DNA of 64,000 bases from contig JACKOW010000002.1 in assembly GCA_024234055.1 (NCBI GenBank), positions 620,001 through 684,000 of the forward strand. The letters are read 5' to 3'. The position numbers and the translations under genes are program-made. Numbering within the stretch: the first letter of the stretch is position 1; each line of letters opens with the position of its first letter. Shown here in pieces: positions 54,936-63,033 of this stretch. Under the pieces are notes generated by a model that was not told the origin of the DNA, did not search any database, and worked only from the letters and a program-made list of their open reading frames with translations. Origin of the DNA: Rhodanobacteraceae bacterium. Lineage in GTDB: Bacteria; Pseudomonadota; Gammaproteobacteria; Xanthomonadales; SZUA-5.

Positions 54936-55628
54936 CTAGCGTCCCAGTTCAGCCAGCAGACTCCAGGAGCGCAGCGTTTCGCCGCGAAGGTGCAGGCTGA
55001 TCAGTTCCCTGAACAGCAGTCGCAATTCACGCATCTGCGGGGCCGCCGGCTCGGAGCCCTGGCTCATGGCCAACAGAGCGGCGCCGCTGTAGCCGGAAGG
55101 GCCGCTGGTCTTCAGGAAGCCGCTGTCGGCCTCGAAACGGTAGCGGGCGCCGGCTTCGATGGCCATGCCCTCGGCATCTTCCGAAAAATCTGCGGCATAG
55201 CCGAGTTCAGCCAGCAGATCGCGTTCGAACAGGCGCAGGGGCCAGGCGATGGCAGCACAGTCCACCAGAGTCTCGAGTACGCCCGCGTAGCGCTGATACA
55301 GAGAGGGGCAGGCATCCCCGCGCGGCAGCAGCCGCACCATCAGTTCATTGCAATAGAGCCCGGCCAGGGAACGCTCGGAGCGCAGTTCCAGTGCGGCGCC
55401 CAGGGGCTCCGCACGAATGAGCCGCTGCAGTTCCCCGGTGCCCATGAAATCCAGCTGCAGCTGCTGGAAGGGCTGCAACAAGGCAGGCAGCGCACTTTTC
55501 GACCCACGCGCACCGCGGGCAATCAGTCCGATACGCCCATGGTCGCGACTGAGCACCTCCAGCAGCAGACTGGACTCGGAATACTGGCGTCGATGCAGGA
55601 CGAAGCCGGGCTGGTCATTGATGCGCAT
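54936..55628 (-). CDS. recO: DNA repair protein RecO
   Basis: The product is 230 residues from ATG 55628 (a TTG four codons upstream is also open). The N-terminal OB fold includes GFVLHRRQYSESSLLLEVLS and GLIARGARGSKS, followed by a helical domain with LYCNELMVRLLPRGDA and the C-terminal LRSWSLLAELGR. It loads RecA together with RecR in gap repair. No zinc-finger cysteines are visible, as in other gammaproteobacteria. It is the last gene of the lepA-rnc-era-recO order, but here a 370-bp repeat-bearing gap separates it from era. Confidence 0.92.
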   Translation of the reverse strand: MRINDQPGFVLHRRQYSESSLLLEVLSRDHGRIGLIARGARGSKSALPALLQPFQQLQLDFMGTGELQRLIRAEPLGAALELRSERSLAGLYCNELMVRLLPRGDACPSLYQRYAGVLETLVDCAAIAWPLRLFERDLLAELGYAADFSEDAEGMAIEAGARYRFEADSGFLKTSGPSGYSGAALLAMSQGSEPAAPQMRELRLLFRELISLHLRGETLRSWSLLAELGR

Positions 55629-55685
55629 GGCAGGTACCAAACCGGCGGTGATTCCAGACTTCGCCGTTTCGCGAAGTACAAACCA

Positions 55686-55931
55686 GGGTCAGGGGGCAGG
55701 GGGCAGGTGTCCTATCCCGTTGCAAGGGCAGACGGCGCAGCACGGCAATACGCCTCCCGTCTGCGCTTCGCGTGCCGTGCGAACAGTCGCACCAACGTGA
55801 GCTACCGAGTCTTTCACTAGTCATGGCCTGCCTGTTGACTTCGCCATGGGCGGAACTTCGACCGATAAACTGCGAACCGCGACGCAACCACCAACCATGC
55901 GGAAAGGCTGGGCCCCTGCCCCCTGCCCCTG
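55686..55931. repeat. G-rich inverted repeat pair in the era-recO gap
   Basis: GGGTCAGGGGGCAGGGGGCA at 55686-55705 and CCCCTGCCCCCTGCCCCTG at 55913-55931 are imperfect inverted copies. The G-rich strand has three runs of G3-5 and could fold as a quadruplex. I see no gene in the 370-bp gap 55629-55998. Confidence 0.65.
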
Positions 55932-55998
55932 TTGATGCCAAGACATGCGCATTGACAGCGAATCCAGGCGAGCCCGCACGCCTCCGTACAACCTCGGC

Positions 55999-56895
55999 TC
56001 AGTCGAATCCCAGCTGCCGCAGCGAGCGTTCGTTGTCGCTCCAGTCGGCTCGGACCTTGACCCAGATCTCGATGTGGACACGGCCGCCGAAGAGTTTTTC
56101 CATCTGCATTCGCGCGGCGCTGCCGATCTGCTTCAGGCGCTCGCCGCCCTCGCCGATGACGATCGCCTTCTGGCCGTCGCGCTCGACCCAGATCGTGGCG
56201 GCGATGCGGCGCAGTTGCCCGACCAGCTCAAAGGCCTCGACTTCGACAGCGCAGGCATAGGGCACTTCATTGCCCAATTGACGCATCAGTTGCTCACGCA
56301 CGAACTCGCCCGCCAGGTGACGCTCGCTGCGATCAGTCAGGGTATCGGCCTCGAACAGGGGCTCGCGCTCGGGCAACAGCGCCGCCAGGCGCTGACAGGC
56401 ATCCTCGGTGCCCTGCTCGCGACGTGCACTGACCATCAGGACGACAGCGAAATCATGCAGCTTGCCAACCTTGTCGATGAAAGGCAGCAGCTTGGTCTTG
56501 TCTTTCAGCAGATCGATCTTGTTGATGATCAGGGCAATCGGCAATCCGGTCTCCTGGGCATGCGCCAGCGCGGCCTCGTCTCCAGGCTTCCAGATGCCGG
56601 CCTCGACGACCAGCGCGATCAGATCGACCTCCGCCACGGCCTGGTCGACGGCCCGATCCATGGCCTTGTGCACGGCGGTGGGGCGACGCTTCTGGATTCC
56701 CGGCGTGTCGACGAAGGCGATCTGACTACTGTCAAAGGTACGCACACCCAACAGCCGCTGACGGGTGGTGTGCGGCTTGGCCGAGACCGCGCCCAGATGG
56801 GCGCCGACAAAGGCATTGAGCAGGCTCGACTTGCCGACATTGGGACGACCCACCAGGGCCGCGAATCCGGCGCGGTGGCTGACAGCGGTATTCAC
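55999..56895 (-). CDS. era: GTPase Era
   Basis: The 298-residue GTPase acts in 16S rRNA processing and 30S maturation. G1 is GRPNVGKS at 16-23, G2 KPHTTRQRLLG, G3 DTPGIQ and G4 NKID; a C-terminal KH domain follows with VIGEGGERLKQIG. The GTG start overlaps the rnc stop (GTGA), as usual for the pair. Confidence 0.96.
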   Translation of the reverse strand: MNTAVSHRAGFAALVGRPNVGKSSLLNAFVGAHLGAVSAKPHTTRQRLLGVRTFDSSQIAFVDTPGIQKRRPTAVHKAMDRAVDQAVAEVDLIALVVEAGIWKPGDEAALAHAQETGLPIALIINKIDLLKDKTKLLPFIDKVGKLHDFAVVLMVSARREQGTEDACQRLAALLPEREPLFEADTLTDRSERHLAGEFVREQLMRQLGNEVPYACAVEVEAFELVGQLRRIAATIWVERDGQKAIVIGEGGERLKQIGSAARMQMEKLFGGRVHIEIWVKVRADWSDNERSLRQLGFD

Positions 56896-57566
56896 TGAGG
56901 CTGACTCCGTTCTATGTGTTCCAGCACCGCAGCCGCAGCGGCCTGCTCCGCCGATTTGCGGCTGCGCCCTTGCGCGTCCGCGGACAGATCGAGATCAGCT
57001 ATTCGGCAGGCGACCCTGAAGGTCTTGTCGTGATCCTTGCCCTCGGTATCGATCAGCTGATAGTCGGGCAAGGGCATGCCGCGCCCCTGCAACCATTCCT
57101 GCAGCCGGGTCTTGGCATCCTTGACCGCGTTGATATCAACCGCGTCAATGGCCCCGGCGAACATCTGTCGAATCAGACCCTGACAGCGGTCCCAGCCCGA
57201 GTCCAGATAAACCGCCGCAACCAGCGCCTCGAGCGTGTCGGCGAGGATGGAGTCACGCCGGTAACCGCCGCTCTTCAACTCGCCGCCGCCCATGCGCAGG
57301 TAGTCGGACAGACCGATACCCCGCGCCAGATCGGCGAGGCTGGATTCGCGAATCAGCGCCGCGCGCAGACGGGTCAGATCGCCCTCCGGCGAGCGCGGGT
57401 AGCGCTGGTAGAGCTCGATGCTGACCGCAGTATTGATCAGGGCGTCACCGAGAAACTCCAGGCGCTCGTAATTGGCCTGTCCTGCGCTGCGATGCGTCAG
57501 AGCGCGATCCAGCAGCGCCGGATCGGCAAAATCGACGCCGAAGCGCCGCAGCGGATTGGACTGCAC
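56892..57566 (-). CDS. rnc: Ribonuclease III
   Basis: This 224-residue dsRNA endonuclease has the catalytic signature ERLEFLGDALINTAVS (about 35-50), a second acidic cluster DTLEALVAAVYLDSG, and a C-terminal dsRBD (about 150-220: KTRLQEWLQGRGMPLPDY, KSAEQAAAAAVLEHI). It matures rRNA and several mRNAs. The GTG start overlaps the DUF4845 stop by one base (TAGTG). Rnc and Era are translationally coupled. Confidence 0.96.
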   Translation of the reverse strand: MQSNPLRRFGVDFADPALLDRALTHRSAGQANYERLEFLGDALINTAVSIELYQRYPRSPEGDLTRLRAALIRESSLADLARGIGLSDYLRMGGGELKSGGYRRDSILADTLEALVAAVYLDSGWDRCQGLIRQMFAGAIDAVDINAVKDAKTRLQEWLQGRGMPLPDYQLIDTEGKDHDKTFRVACRIADLDLSADAQGRSRKSAEQAAAAAVLEHIERSQPQ

Positions 57567-57946
57567 TAGGGCTCGCCGCTCCGGGTCAGGTCCACCGAAT
57601 GATCGAACTTGGCCACCACATCCAGGTTGTAGACCAGCGGCTTGCGGACTTCGTAGGCGATCCGAAGCACATAGCCGTTCTGGCGCACCAGCTGCACATT
57701 CTGCCGGGTGACGCTTTCGACGTATCCGGTCTCGAAGGTGCGGGTCAGGATGTTCCAGACCTGATCGGGGTTCATGCGCGCCGAGCCCGGCGTGTTCTTG
57801 ACCTGCAACATGGCCGCCTTGACCGCCATGTACTCGCTGTACATCGGGAACAGCTTGGCGCCGATGAACATCGCGAATCCGACGACCGCCAAAACGATGA
57901 TGAAACCGATCAAGGTTATTCCGCGCTGTCTTGCTGCAGTAGCCAT
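57566..57946 (-). CDS. DUF4845 domain-containing membrane protein
   Basis: The 126-residue protein has one N-terminal transmembrane helix (about 9-31, ITLIGFIIVLAVVGFAMFIG) after a basic start RQRG, resembling a pilin-like leader but without the processing Gly-Phe motif. The rest is a small periplasmic domain. The family sits between lepB and rnc in many gammaproteobacteria; its function is not known. It begins 4 nt after lepB. Confidence 0.9.
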   Translation of the reverse strand: MATAARQRGITLIGFIIVLAVVGFAMFIGAKLFPMYSEYMAVKAAMLQVKNTPGSARMNPDQVWNILTRTFETGYVESVTRQNVQLVRQNGYVLRIAYEVRKPLVYNLDVVAKFDHSVDLTRSGEP

Positions 57947-57950
57947 CGCA

Positions 57951-58775
57951 TCACCCCACTTTCATGCCAATACGATTCCAGGCCACAAAGCCCCGGATTT
58001 TCCAGTCCCAGTGCATCCACACAAAAAACGCGCGTCCAACCAGGTTTTCTTCCGGAACCACGCCCCAGACGCGACTGTCCTCACTTCTATCACGGTTGTC
58101 GCCCATCATGAAATAGTGCCCTGGCGGAACGACGAAGGTGCCGCCCGGCACCAGCCCCTGACCGCCAGCCAACAGGATCTGGTGCGGCACATCCATCAAC
58201 ATCTCGGTGCGCAGTTCAGCGCCCGTGGACTCGCTGTTGCTGCCATCCGCGAAATAGCGACCAACCGAGGTCTGCGGCATGGCAATGTCGTTCACATAGA
58301 GCGTGTTGTTGATGTAGGTGATCTTGTCACCCGGCAATCCGACCAGACGCTTGACGTAGTTCTTGTCCGGATGGTGCGGCGGCCGGAAGACCACCACTTC
58401 ACCGCGCTTGGGCTCCGAGACTTCGAAGATCTTGGTGTGTATGACCGGCAGCCGAATCCCGTAGGCATACTTGTTGACCAGAATGAAGTCGCCGATCAGC
58501 AGCGTGGGCACCATGGAACTGGATGGGATGGTGAAGGGCTCGACCAGAAATGACCGGATGAACAACACGGCCAGGATGACCGGAAAGAAGGACTTGGAGT
58601 ACTCCACGATCACCGGATCGCGCGTGGCCGGGGCTGCACCGGCCTGGAGTTCGCCGGCAGTACCGTGACCTGCGCCCTGGAGTGCCAGCCGCCGCCGTCG
58701 AAAGAACAGGCTGTCGATCAACCACACCACGCCGGTCAAACCGGTCAAGATCACCAAGATCAGCGCGAAATCCAT
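57951..58775 (-). CDS. lepB: Signal peptidase I
   Basis: The 274-residue inner-membrane peptidase removes Sec/Tat signal peptides on the periplasmic side. It has an N-terminal TM helix (about 3-25), a cytosolic linker and a second TM (about 64-80). The catalytic Ser is Ser87 in PSSSMVPTLL and the general-base Lys is Lys142 in YVKRLVGLPGD; the later GDNRDRSEDSRVWG box is also intact. It lies 25 nt after lepA. Confidence 0.96.
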   Translation of the reverse strand: MDFALILVILTGLTGVVWLIDSLFFRRRRLALQGAGHGTAGELQAGAAPATRDPVIVEYSKSFFPVILAVLFIRSFLVEPFTIPSSSMVPTLLIGDFILVNKYAYGIRLPVIHTKIFEVSEPKRGEVVVFRPPHHPDKNYVKRLVGLPGDKITYINNTLYVNDIAMPQTSVGRYFADGSNSESTGAELRTEMLMDVPHQILLAGGQGLVPGGTFVVPPGHYFMMGDNRDRSEDSRVWGVVPEENLVGRAFFVWMHWDWKIRGFVAWNRIGMKVG

Positions 58776-58800
58776 GTTCCCGTCCTATCGTCCCTGAAGC

Positions 58801-60594
58801 CTATCGATCATCCACCTGGAGCACCGCCAGGAATGCCTCCTGAGGGATCTCCACCCGACCTACCTGTTTCATGCGTTTCTTGCCGGCCTTCTGCTTTTCC
58901 AGCAGCTTGCGCTTGCGCGAAACGTCACCCCCGTAGCACTTGGCCAGCACGTTCTTGCGCAGCGCCTTCACCGTGGACCGGGCGATGATCTGGGCGCCAA
59001 CCGCGGCCTGGATGGCGACATCGAACATCTGCCTCGGAATCAGCTCGCGCATCTTTTCGGCCAGATCGCGGCCCTTTCGGTCTGCCTGCGAACGATGAAC
59101 GATCAGCGACAGCGCATCGACGCGGTCACCGTTGATCAGGATATCCAGACGCACGAAGGGACCTGCCTCGAAACGATCGAGATGGTAGTCGAAGGAGGCG
59201 TAGCCACGGCTGGCGGACTTCAGGCGATCGAAGAAATCCAGCACCACTTCCGCCAGCGGCATCTCGTAATTGATCTGCACCTGGGTGCCCAGATAGTTGA
59301 TGCCCTTCTGGCGCCCGCGTTTTTCCTCGCAGAGCTTGATCACCGGTCCGACGTAGTCGGGTGGCACCAGGATGTTGGCCACGATGATCGGCTCGCGAAT
59401 CTCCTCCATCTCGCTGGCCACCGGCATCTTGGCCGGATTGTCGAGTTCGAAGATCGAGCCATCCTTGCGCAGTACCTGATAGATCACCGTGGGTGCGGTG
59501 GTGATCAGGTCCAGATCGTATTCGCGTTCCAGGCGCTCCTGCACGATCTCCATGTGCAGCATGCCGAGGAAGCCGCAGCGGAATCCGAAACCCATGGCCT
59601 CGGAGGATTCGGGCTCGAACTGCAGCGCCGAATCGTTCAATGTCAGCTTCTCAAGGGCTTCGCGCATGGCCGGATAGTCGTCGGCCTCGGTCGGGAACAG
59701 GCCGGCGAAGACCCGCGGCTTGATCTTCTGGAAGCCTGGCAGTGCCTCACTGGCCGGCTTGGCCGCGCTGGTCAGGGTATCGCCGACCGGCGCTCCGTGC
59801 ACTTCCTTGATCGCGGCGCAGACAAATCCCACCTGGCCGCAGCTGAGCTTCTCGCGACGCACCCTCTTGGGCGTGAACACGCCCACCTGTTCGACATACC
59901 AGGTCCGCCCGGTGGACATCACCAGAATCTTGTCGCCGACGGTGATCTCACCCTGGACCACACGCACCAGCGAGATCACGCCGAGGTAGTTATCGAACCA
60001 GGAATCAATGATCAAGGCCTTCAGCGTGGTATCGGCAGGCTGGGCCGGCGGCGGAATACGCTGGATGATGGCCTCCAGCACCTGGCGCACGTTGAGCCCG
60101 GTCTTGGCGCTGATCTCGATGGCGTCAGTGGCATCAATGCCGATGACGTCCTCGATTTCCTGGCGCACGCGGTCGGGCTCGGCCGAGGGCAGATCCACCT
60201 TGTTCAGCACCGGCACGACTTCCAGGCCCTGCTCGACGGCGGTATAGCAGTTGGCCACGCTCTGGGCCTCGACCCCCTGGGCCGCATCCACCACCAGCAG
60301 CGCACCTTCGCAGGCCGCCAGCGAGCGCGATACCTCGTAGGAGAAATCGACATGCCCGGGCGTATCGATGAAATTCAGCTCGTAGGTCTGGCCATCATCG
60401 CTGAGATAGGGCAGCGACACCGATTGCGCCTTGATGGTGATGCCACGCTCGCGCTCGATCGGATTGCTGTCGAGGACCTGCGCCTCCATTTCACGATCGG
60501 CCAGGCCGCCGCAGATCTGGATGAAGCGATCGGCCAGGGTCGACTTGCCGTGATCGACGTGCGCGATAATTGAAAAATTACGTATGTGATTCAT
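58801..60594 (-). CDS. lepA: Elongation factor 4 (LepA)
   Basis: The 597-residue translational GTPase has the P-loop AHVDHGKSTLADR (about 10-22), G3 DTPGHVDFSYEVS and G4 NKVDLP, then the LepA-specific C-terminal domain with QMFDVAIQAAVGAQIIARST and KKRMKQVGRVEIPQEAFLAV. It acts on stalled or mistranslocated ribosomes. The 135-bp gap before it may contain its own promoter; I do not see a clear one. It heads the lepA-lepB-DUF4845-rnc-era set. Confidence 0.97.
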   Translation of the reverse strand: MNHIRNFSIIAHVDHGKSTLADRFIQICGGLADREMEAQVLDSNPIERERGITIKAQSVSLPYLSDDGQTYELNFIDTPGHVDFSYEVSRSLAACEGALLVVDAAQGVEAQSVANCYTAVEQGLEVVPVLNKVDLPSAEPDRVRQEIEDVIGIDATDAIEISAKTGLNVRQVLEAIIQRIPPPAQPADTTLKALIIDSWFDNYLGVISLVRVVQGEITVGDKILVMSTGRTWYVEQVGVFTPKRVRREKLSCGQVGFVCAAIKEVHGAPVGDTLTSAAKPASEALPGFQKIKPRVFAGLFPTEADDYPAMREALEKLTLNDSALQFEPESSEAMGFGFRCGFLGMLHMEIVQERLEREYDLDLITTAPTVIYQVLRKDGSIFELDNPAKMPVASEMEEIREPIIVANILVPPDYVGPVIKLCEEKRGRQKGINYLGTQVQINYEMPLAEVVLDFFDRLKSASRGYASFDYHLDRFEAGPFVRLDILINGDRVDALSLIVHRSQADRKGRDLAEKMRELIPRQMFDVAIQAAVGAQIIARSTVKALRKNVLAKCYGGDVSRKRKLLEKQKAGKKRMKQVGRVEIPQEAFLAVLQVDDR

Positions 60595-60729
60595 GGCTCA
60601 TGCGCTCCGCCGGCCGCGTCGGATCGGCAACCAGGGGGCTTGGGGGAAACTGGCGATTAAAGCACGAGCCACCCCTGAGCCGCGACTCCAACAGGCGTCG
60701 CCGGAGGTGAATAACGGTTTGGACATCGG

Positions 60730-61656
60730 TCAGGGTTCAGCCGCAATGGCGGCCTGACCTACCCGAATCAGGGTTTCCGGTGGCAGATCGCCGAGCACGT
60801 AGAACCAGTGATCGCCGTCACGCACCGTGACCTGACTCATCGCTCCCCGGCGCCAACCGTTACGGTCCAGCGTGAGTCCCGATGGCAAGGTCATCTGATA
60901 GACCGACACCCAGGCCACGCCATCGGAGATCACCCACTGGCGGGCGCCAGCGAGACCAGGTACCGCCAGGGCCGAACCGACCAGGCGAAATCCGCTGGGC
61001 AGGCTCCATCCGGCCCCCTGGGCGCTGCCGAGCGCAGGCATCGGCGGGCGCGTGCCCGCAAAACCACGCACGGTAAGACGCGTCACCATGCGCCGCTCCA
61101 ACATGGCGTCGTTGGCACCGATTCTCTCACTCCGCAGTGGCAGGCCCGTATCGGCGTCTATCCACAGGTGCAAACCATAGCGATCAGGCTGCAGTGGCTG
61201 CAGGACCATGCGCACCGCCTGGCGGCCTGCCACGCGGTCAGTGCCTTCCATGCTGATCCGATAGGAACTCGCCAACTGCTCCGAGGCCTCGCCCAGGCGC
61301 AGCTGCGCGCCACGACCGATGCGCTGATCGCCCTCCGGGCCGAGTACCGAAATGCCCTGCGAGGTGCGCAGCTGCCGACGCCCGGCGCCATTCAGGCTGA
61401 CCCACTGCTGTTCTGGCCCACCGGGCCCGACGCGCTGCGACAGCTCCACCAGATCCCAGTTGTTGTCGCCGACGTCGATGACCATGGTGGCATCGTAGTT
61501 CAGCGATTGCTGGGCCTTGTCCATGCGCGCCGCCCAGGCACGCCAGTCCTCACTGCCGTTGGTCTGGGCCAGCAGCGGAGCTGAAACCAGAATCGCGCAC
61601 CACCACAGCACCCAGGCGCCCATGCTCGATATCGATGTCTGCACGCGCACGGACAC
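60730..61656 (-). CDS. rseB: Sigma-E factor regulatory protein RseB/MucB
   Basis: The 308-residue periplasmic protein has an export signal (WVLWWCAILVSAPLLAQ), an N-terminal LolA-like domain (about 35-200, with AWAARMDKAQQSLNYDATMV and RQAVRMVLQPLQPDRYGLHL) and a smaller C-terminal domain (about 215-305). It binds RseA and shields it from proteolysis until lipopolysaccharide is sensed. The start is a GTG 7 nt after rseA; an ATG at 61623 would leave a signal peptide without positive charge. Confidence 0.9.
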   Translation of the reverse strand: MSVRVQTSISSMGAWVLWWCAILVSAPLLAQTNGSEDWRAWAARMDKAQQSLNYDATMVIDVGDNNWDLVELSQRVGPGGPEQQWVSLNGAGRRQLRTSQGISVLGPEGDQRIGRGAQLRLGEASEQLASSYRISMEGTDRVAGRQAVRMVLQPLQPDRYGLHLWIDADTGLPLRSERIGANDAMLERRMVTRLTVRGFAGTRPPMPALGSAQGAGWSLPSGFRLVGSALAVPGLAGARQWVISDGVAWVSVYQMTLPSGLTLDRNGWRRGAMSQVTVRDGDHWFYVLGDLPPETLIRVGQAAIAAEP

Positions 61657-61663
61657 CCTTGGA

Positions 61664-62299
61664 CTATTCGCCGCTCACCGACACCGGCACGACCATGCGC
61701 TGCTCGGGCTGCGCATATACCGGCTGGGTACCGCCCACCCACCAGGAACCATCGACCACCTGTCCGTGCCGCATCAACAACATCTGCTCGGCACTCATCG
61801 GCATCGGCGAGGCGCTCAACACCCGTGAACGCTCACCGGCCACCGGCTGCACGCCACTGCCCAGATCCTGCAGGCTGGGCACGATCGGCCCGGGCACGCC
61901 CACCGGCAAGGCCGCGCGCGTCGCCGGGGCAGACTCTGCCAGCGACGGTCCGGACTCGAGAGCACGATCCGGAGCCACGGCAAACACCGCCGCCATCGCC
62001 ACCGAAGCCGCCACCGCCAGACCCGCCCAAGGCCGCCAGGCCGGTCCGGATGCTGCAGCCCTGGCCTTGGGCATGCCCCGCTCTTCCTCCGCCAGCGCCT
62101 GCATCACGCCATCCGCCAGATTCAGCGTCGCCGAGCCACCCGGCCGATGGGTCATGACGTCTCGGATCAGATGCATGCGGGTCCACGCGGCCCGCAATTC
62201 GGCGTCGTGCTCCAGACGCCGCATCAGGAATGCGCGCTCGTCCCGGCCCAGTTCGCCATCCATCAGCGCCGACAGTTGCTCTCTCAAATCTTCACTCAT
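61664..62299 (-). CDS. rseA: Anti-sigma-E factor RseA
   Basis: The product is 211 residues from ATG 62299 (GGAGG upstream, 5 nt after rpoE). The N-terminal sigma-binding domain (MSEDLREQLSALMDGELG, RRLEHDAELRAAWTRMHLIR) precedes a single TM (about 98-118, WAGLAVAASVAMAAVFAV) and a periplasmic RseB-binding part. It holds RpoE inactive at the inner membrane until cleaved by DegS/RseP-type proteases. Start choice excludes a GC-rich N-terminal extension overlapping rpoE. Confidence 0.93.
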   Translation of the reverse strand: MSEDLREQLSALMDGELGRDERAFLMRRLEHDAELRAAWTRMHLIRDVMTHRPGGSATLNLADGVMQALAEEERGMPKARAAASGPAWRPWAGLAVAASVAMAAVFAVAPDRALESGPSLAESAPATRAALPVGVPGPIVPSLQDLGSGVQPVAGERSRVLSASPMPMSAEQMLLMRHGQVVDGSWWVGGTQPVYAQPEQRMVVPVSVSGE

Positions 62300-62304
62300 C
62301 GCTC

Positions 62305-62883
62305 TCAACCCTCCACCAGCGGCCGAATCCGACGATCCACCGCATCGCGCCCACGGAAGATGCGCGAGCGCACCGTTCCTATCGGGCAATTCATGATCTG
62401 CGCGATCTCTTCGTAGCTCAGACCATCGATTTCGCGCAAGGTCAGCGCCGTCCGGATTTCTTCCGGCAGTTCTTCGACCGCGGCGATGACCGTGCGTTCC
62501 ACTTCTTCGCGCAAGAATTCATTTTCCGGCGTGGCCCGTTCATGCATGCGCCCGGCCGCTTCGTGATGCACCGCATCTTCCAGCAGGATGTCGTCCATCG
62601 GTGGACGCCGCGATTGCGACACCAGGAAGTTCTTGGCCGTGTTCACGGAGATCTTGTAGAGCCAGGTATAGAAAGCGCTGTCGCCGCGAAAATTCGGCAG
62701 GGCGCGATAGGCCTTGATGAAAGCCTCCTGGGCCACGTCCTGCGCTTCGTGCCAGTCCGGGACAAAGCGCTGGATCAGCGCGATGATCCTGTGCTGGTAC
62801 TTGCGCACCAACAGATCGAAGGCGAGCTTGTCGCCCGCCTGGACGCGCTCCACCAGGGCCGCATCGATTGCTGCCTCTTCCAC
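62305..62883 (-). CDS. rpoE: RNA polymerase sigma factor RpoE
   Basis: This ECF sigma factor has 192 residues from GTG 62883, chosen because AGGAG lies 5 nt upstream and the length equals that of E. coli RpoE; upstream in-frame codons would add a low-complexity extension. The sigma-2 region contains LVRKYQHRIIALIQRFVPDW and DVAQEAFIKAYRAL, the sigma-4 region LTLREIDGLSYEEIAQIMNC and GTVRSRIFRGRD. It directs the envelope-stress response. The operon is autoregulated through the promoter at 63006-63033. Confidence 0.95.
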   Translation of the reverse strand: MEEAAIDAALVERVQAGDKLAFDLLVRKYQHRIIALIQRFVPDWHEAQDVAQEAFIKAYRALPNFRGDSAFYTWLYKISVNTAKNFLVSQSRRPPMDDILLEDAVHHEAAGRMHERATPENEFLREEVERTVIAAVEELPEEIRTALTLREIDGLSYEEIAQIMNCPIGTVRSRIFRGRDAVDRRIRPLVEG

Positions 62884-63005
62884 TGCAACTCCTGTGAATG
62901 CAGCCCCCAGCCCGGCGGCCGGTGGTGCCGACCGCGGCGTTGGCGCGGACCAACTCAGATTCAACCCCATGAGCCCGGCATCCTCGATTGTCGATGATTG
63001 CCGAG

Positions 63006-63033
63006 TCTGACCAGCCTCAACGCGGAAAGTTCC
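63006..63033 (-). promoter_or_regulatory. Sigma-E-type promoter of rpoE
   Basis: Reading the minus strand, GGAACTT (63033-63027) is followed after 16 nt by TCAGA (63010-63006), the -35 and -10 pattern of RpoE promoters. It lies about 120 bp upstream of the rpoE GTG start and its -35 touches the stop codon of the EAL gene. Confidence 0.75.
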
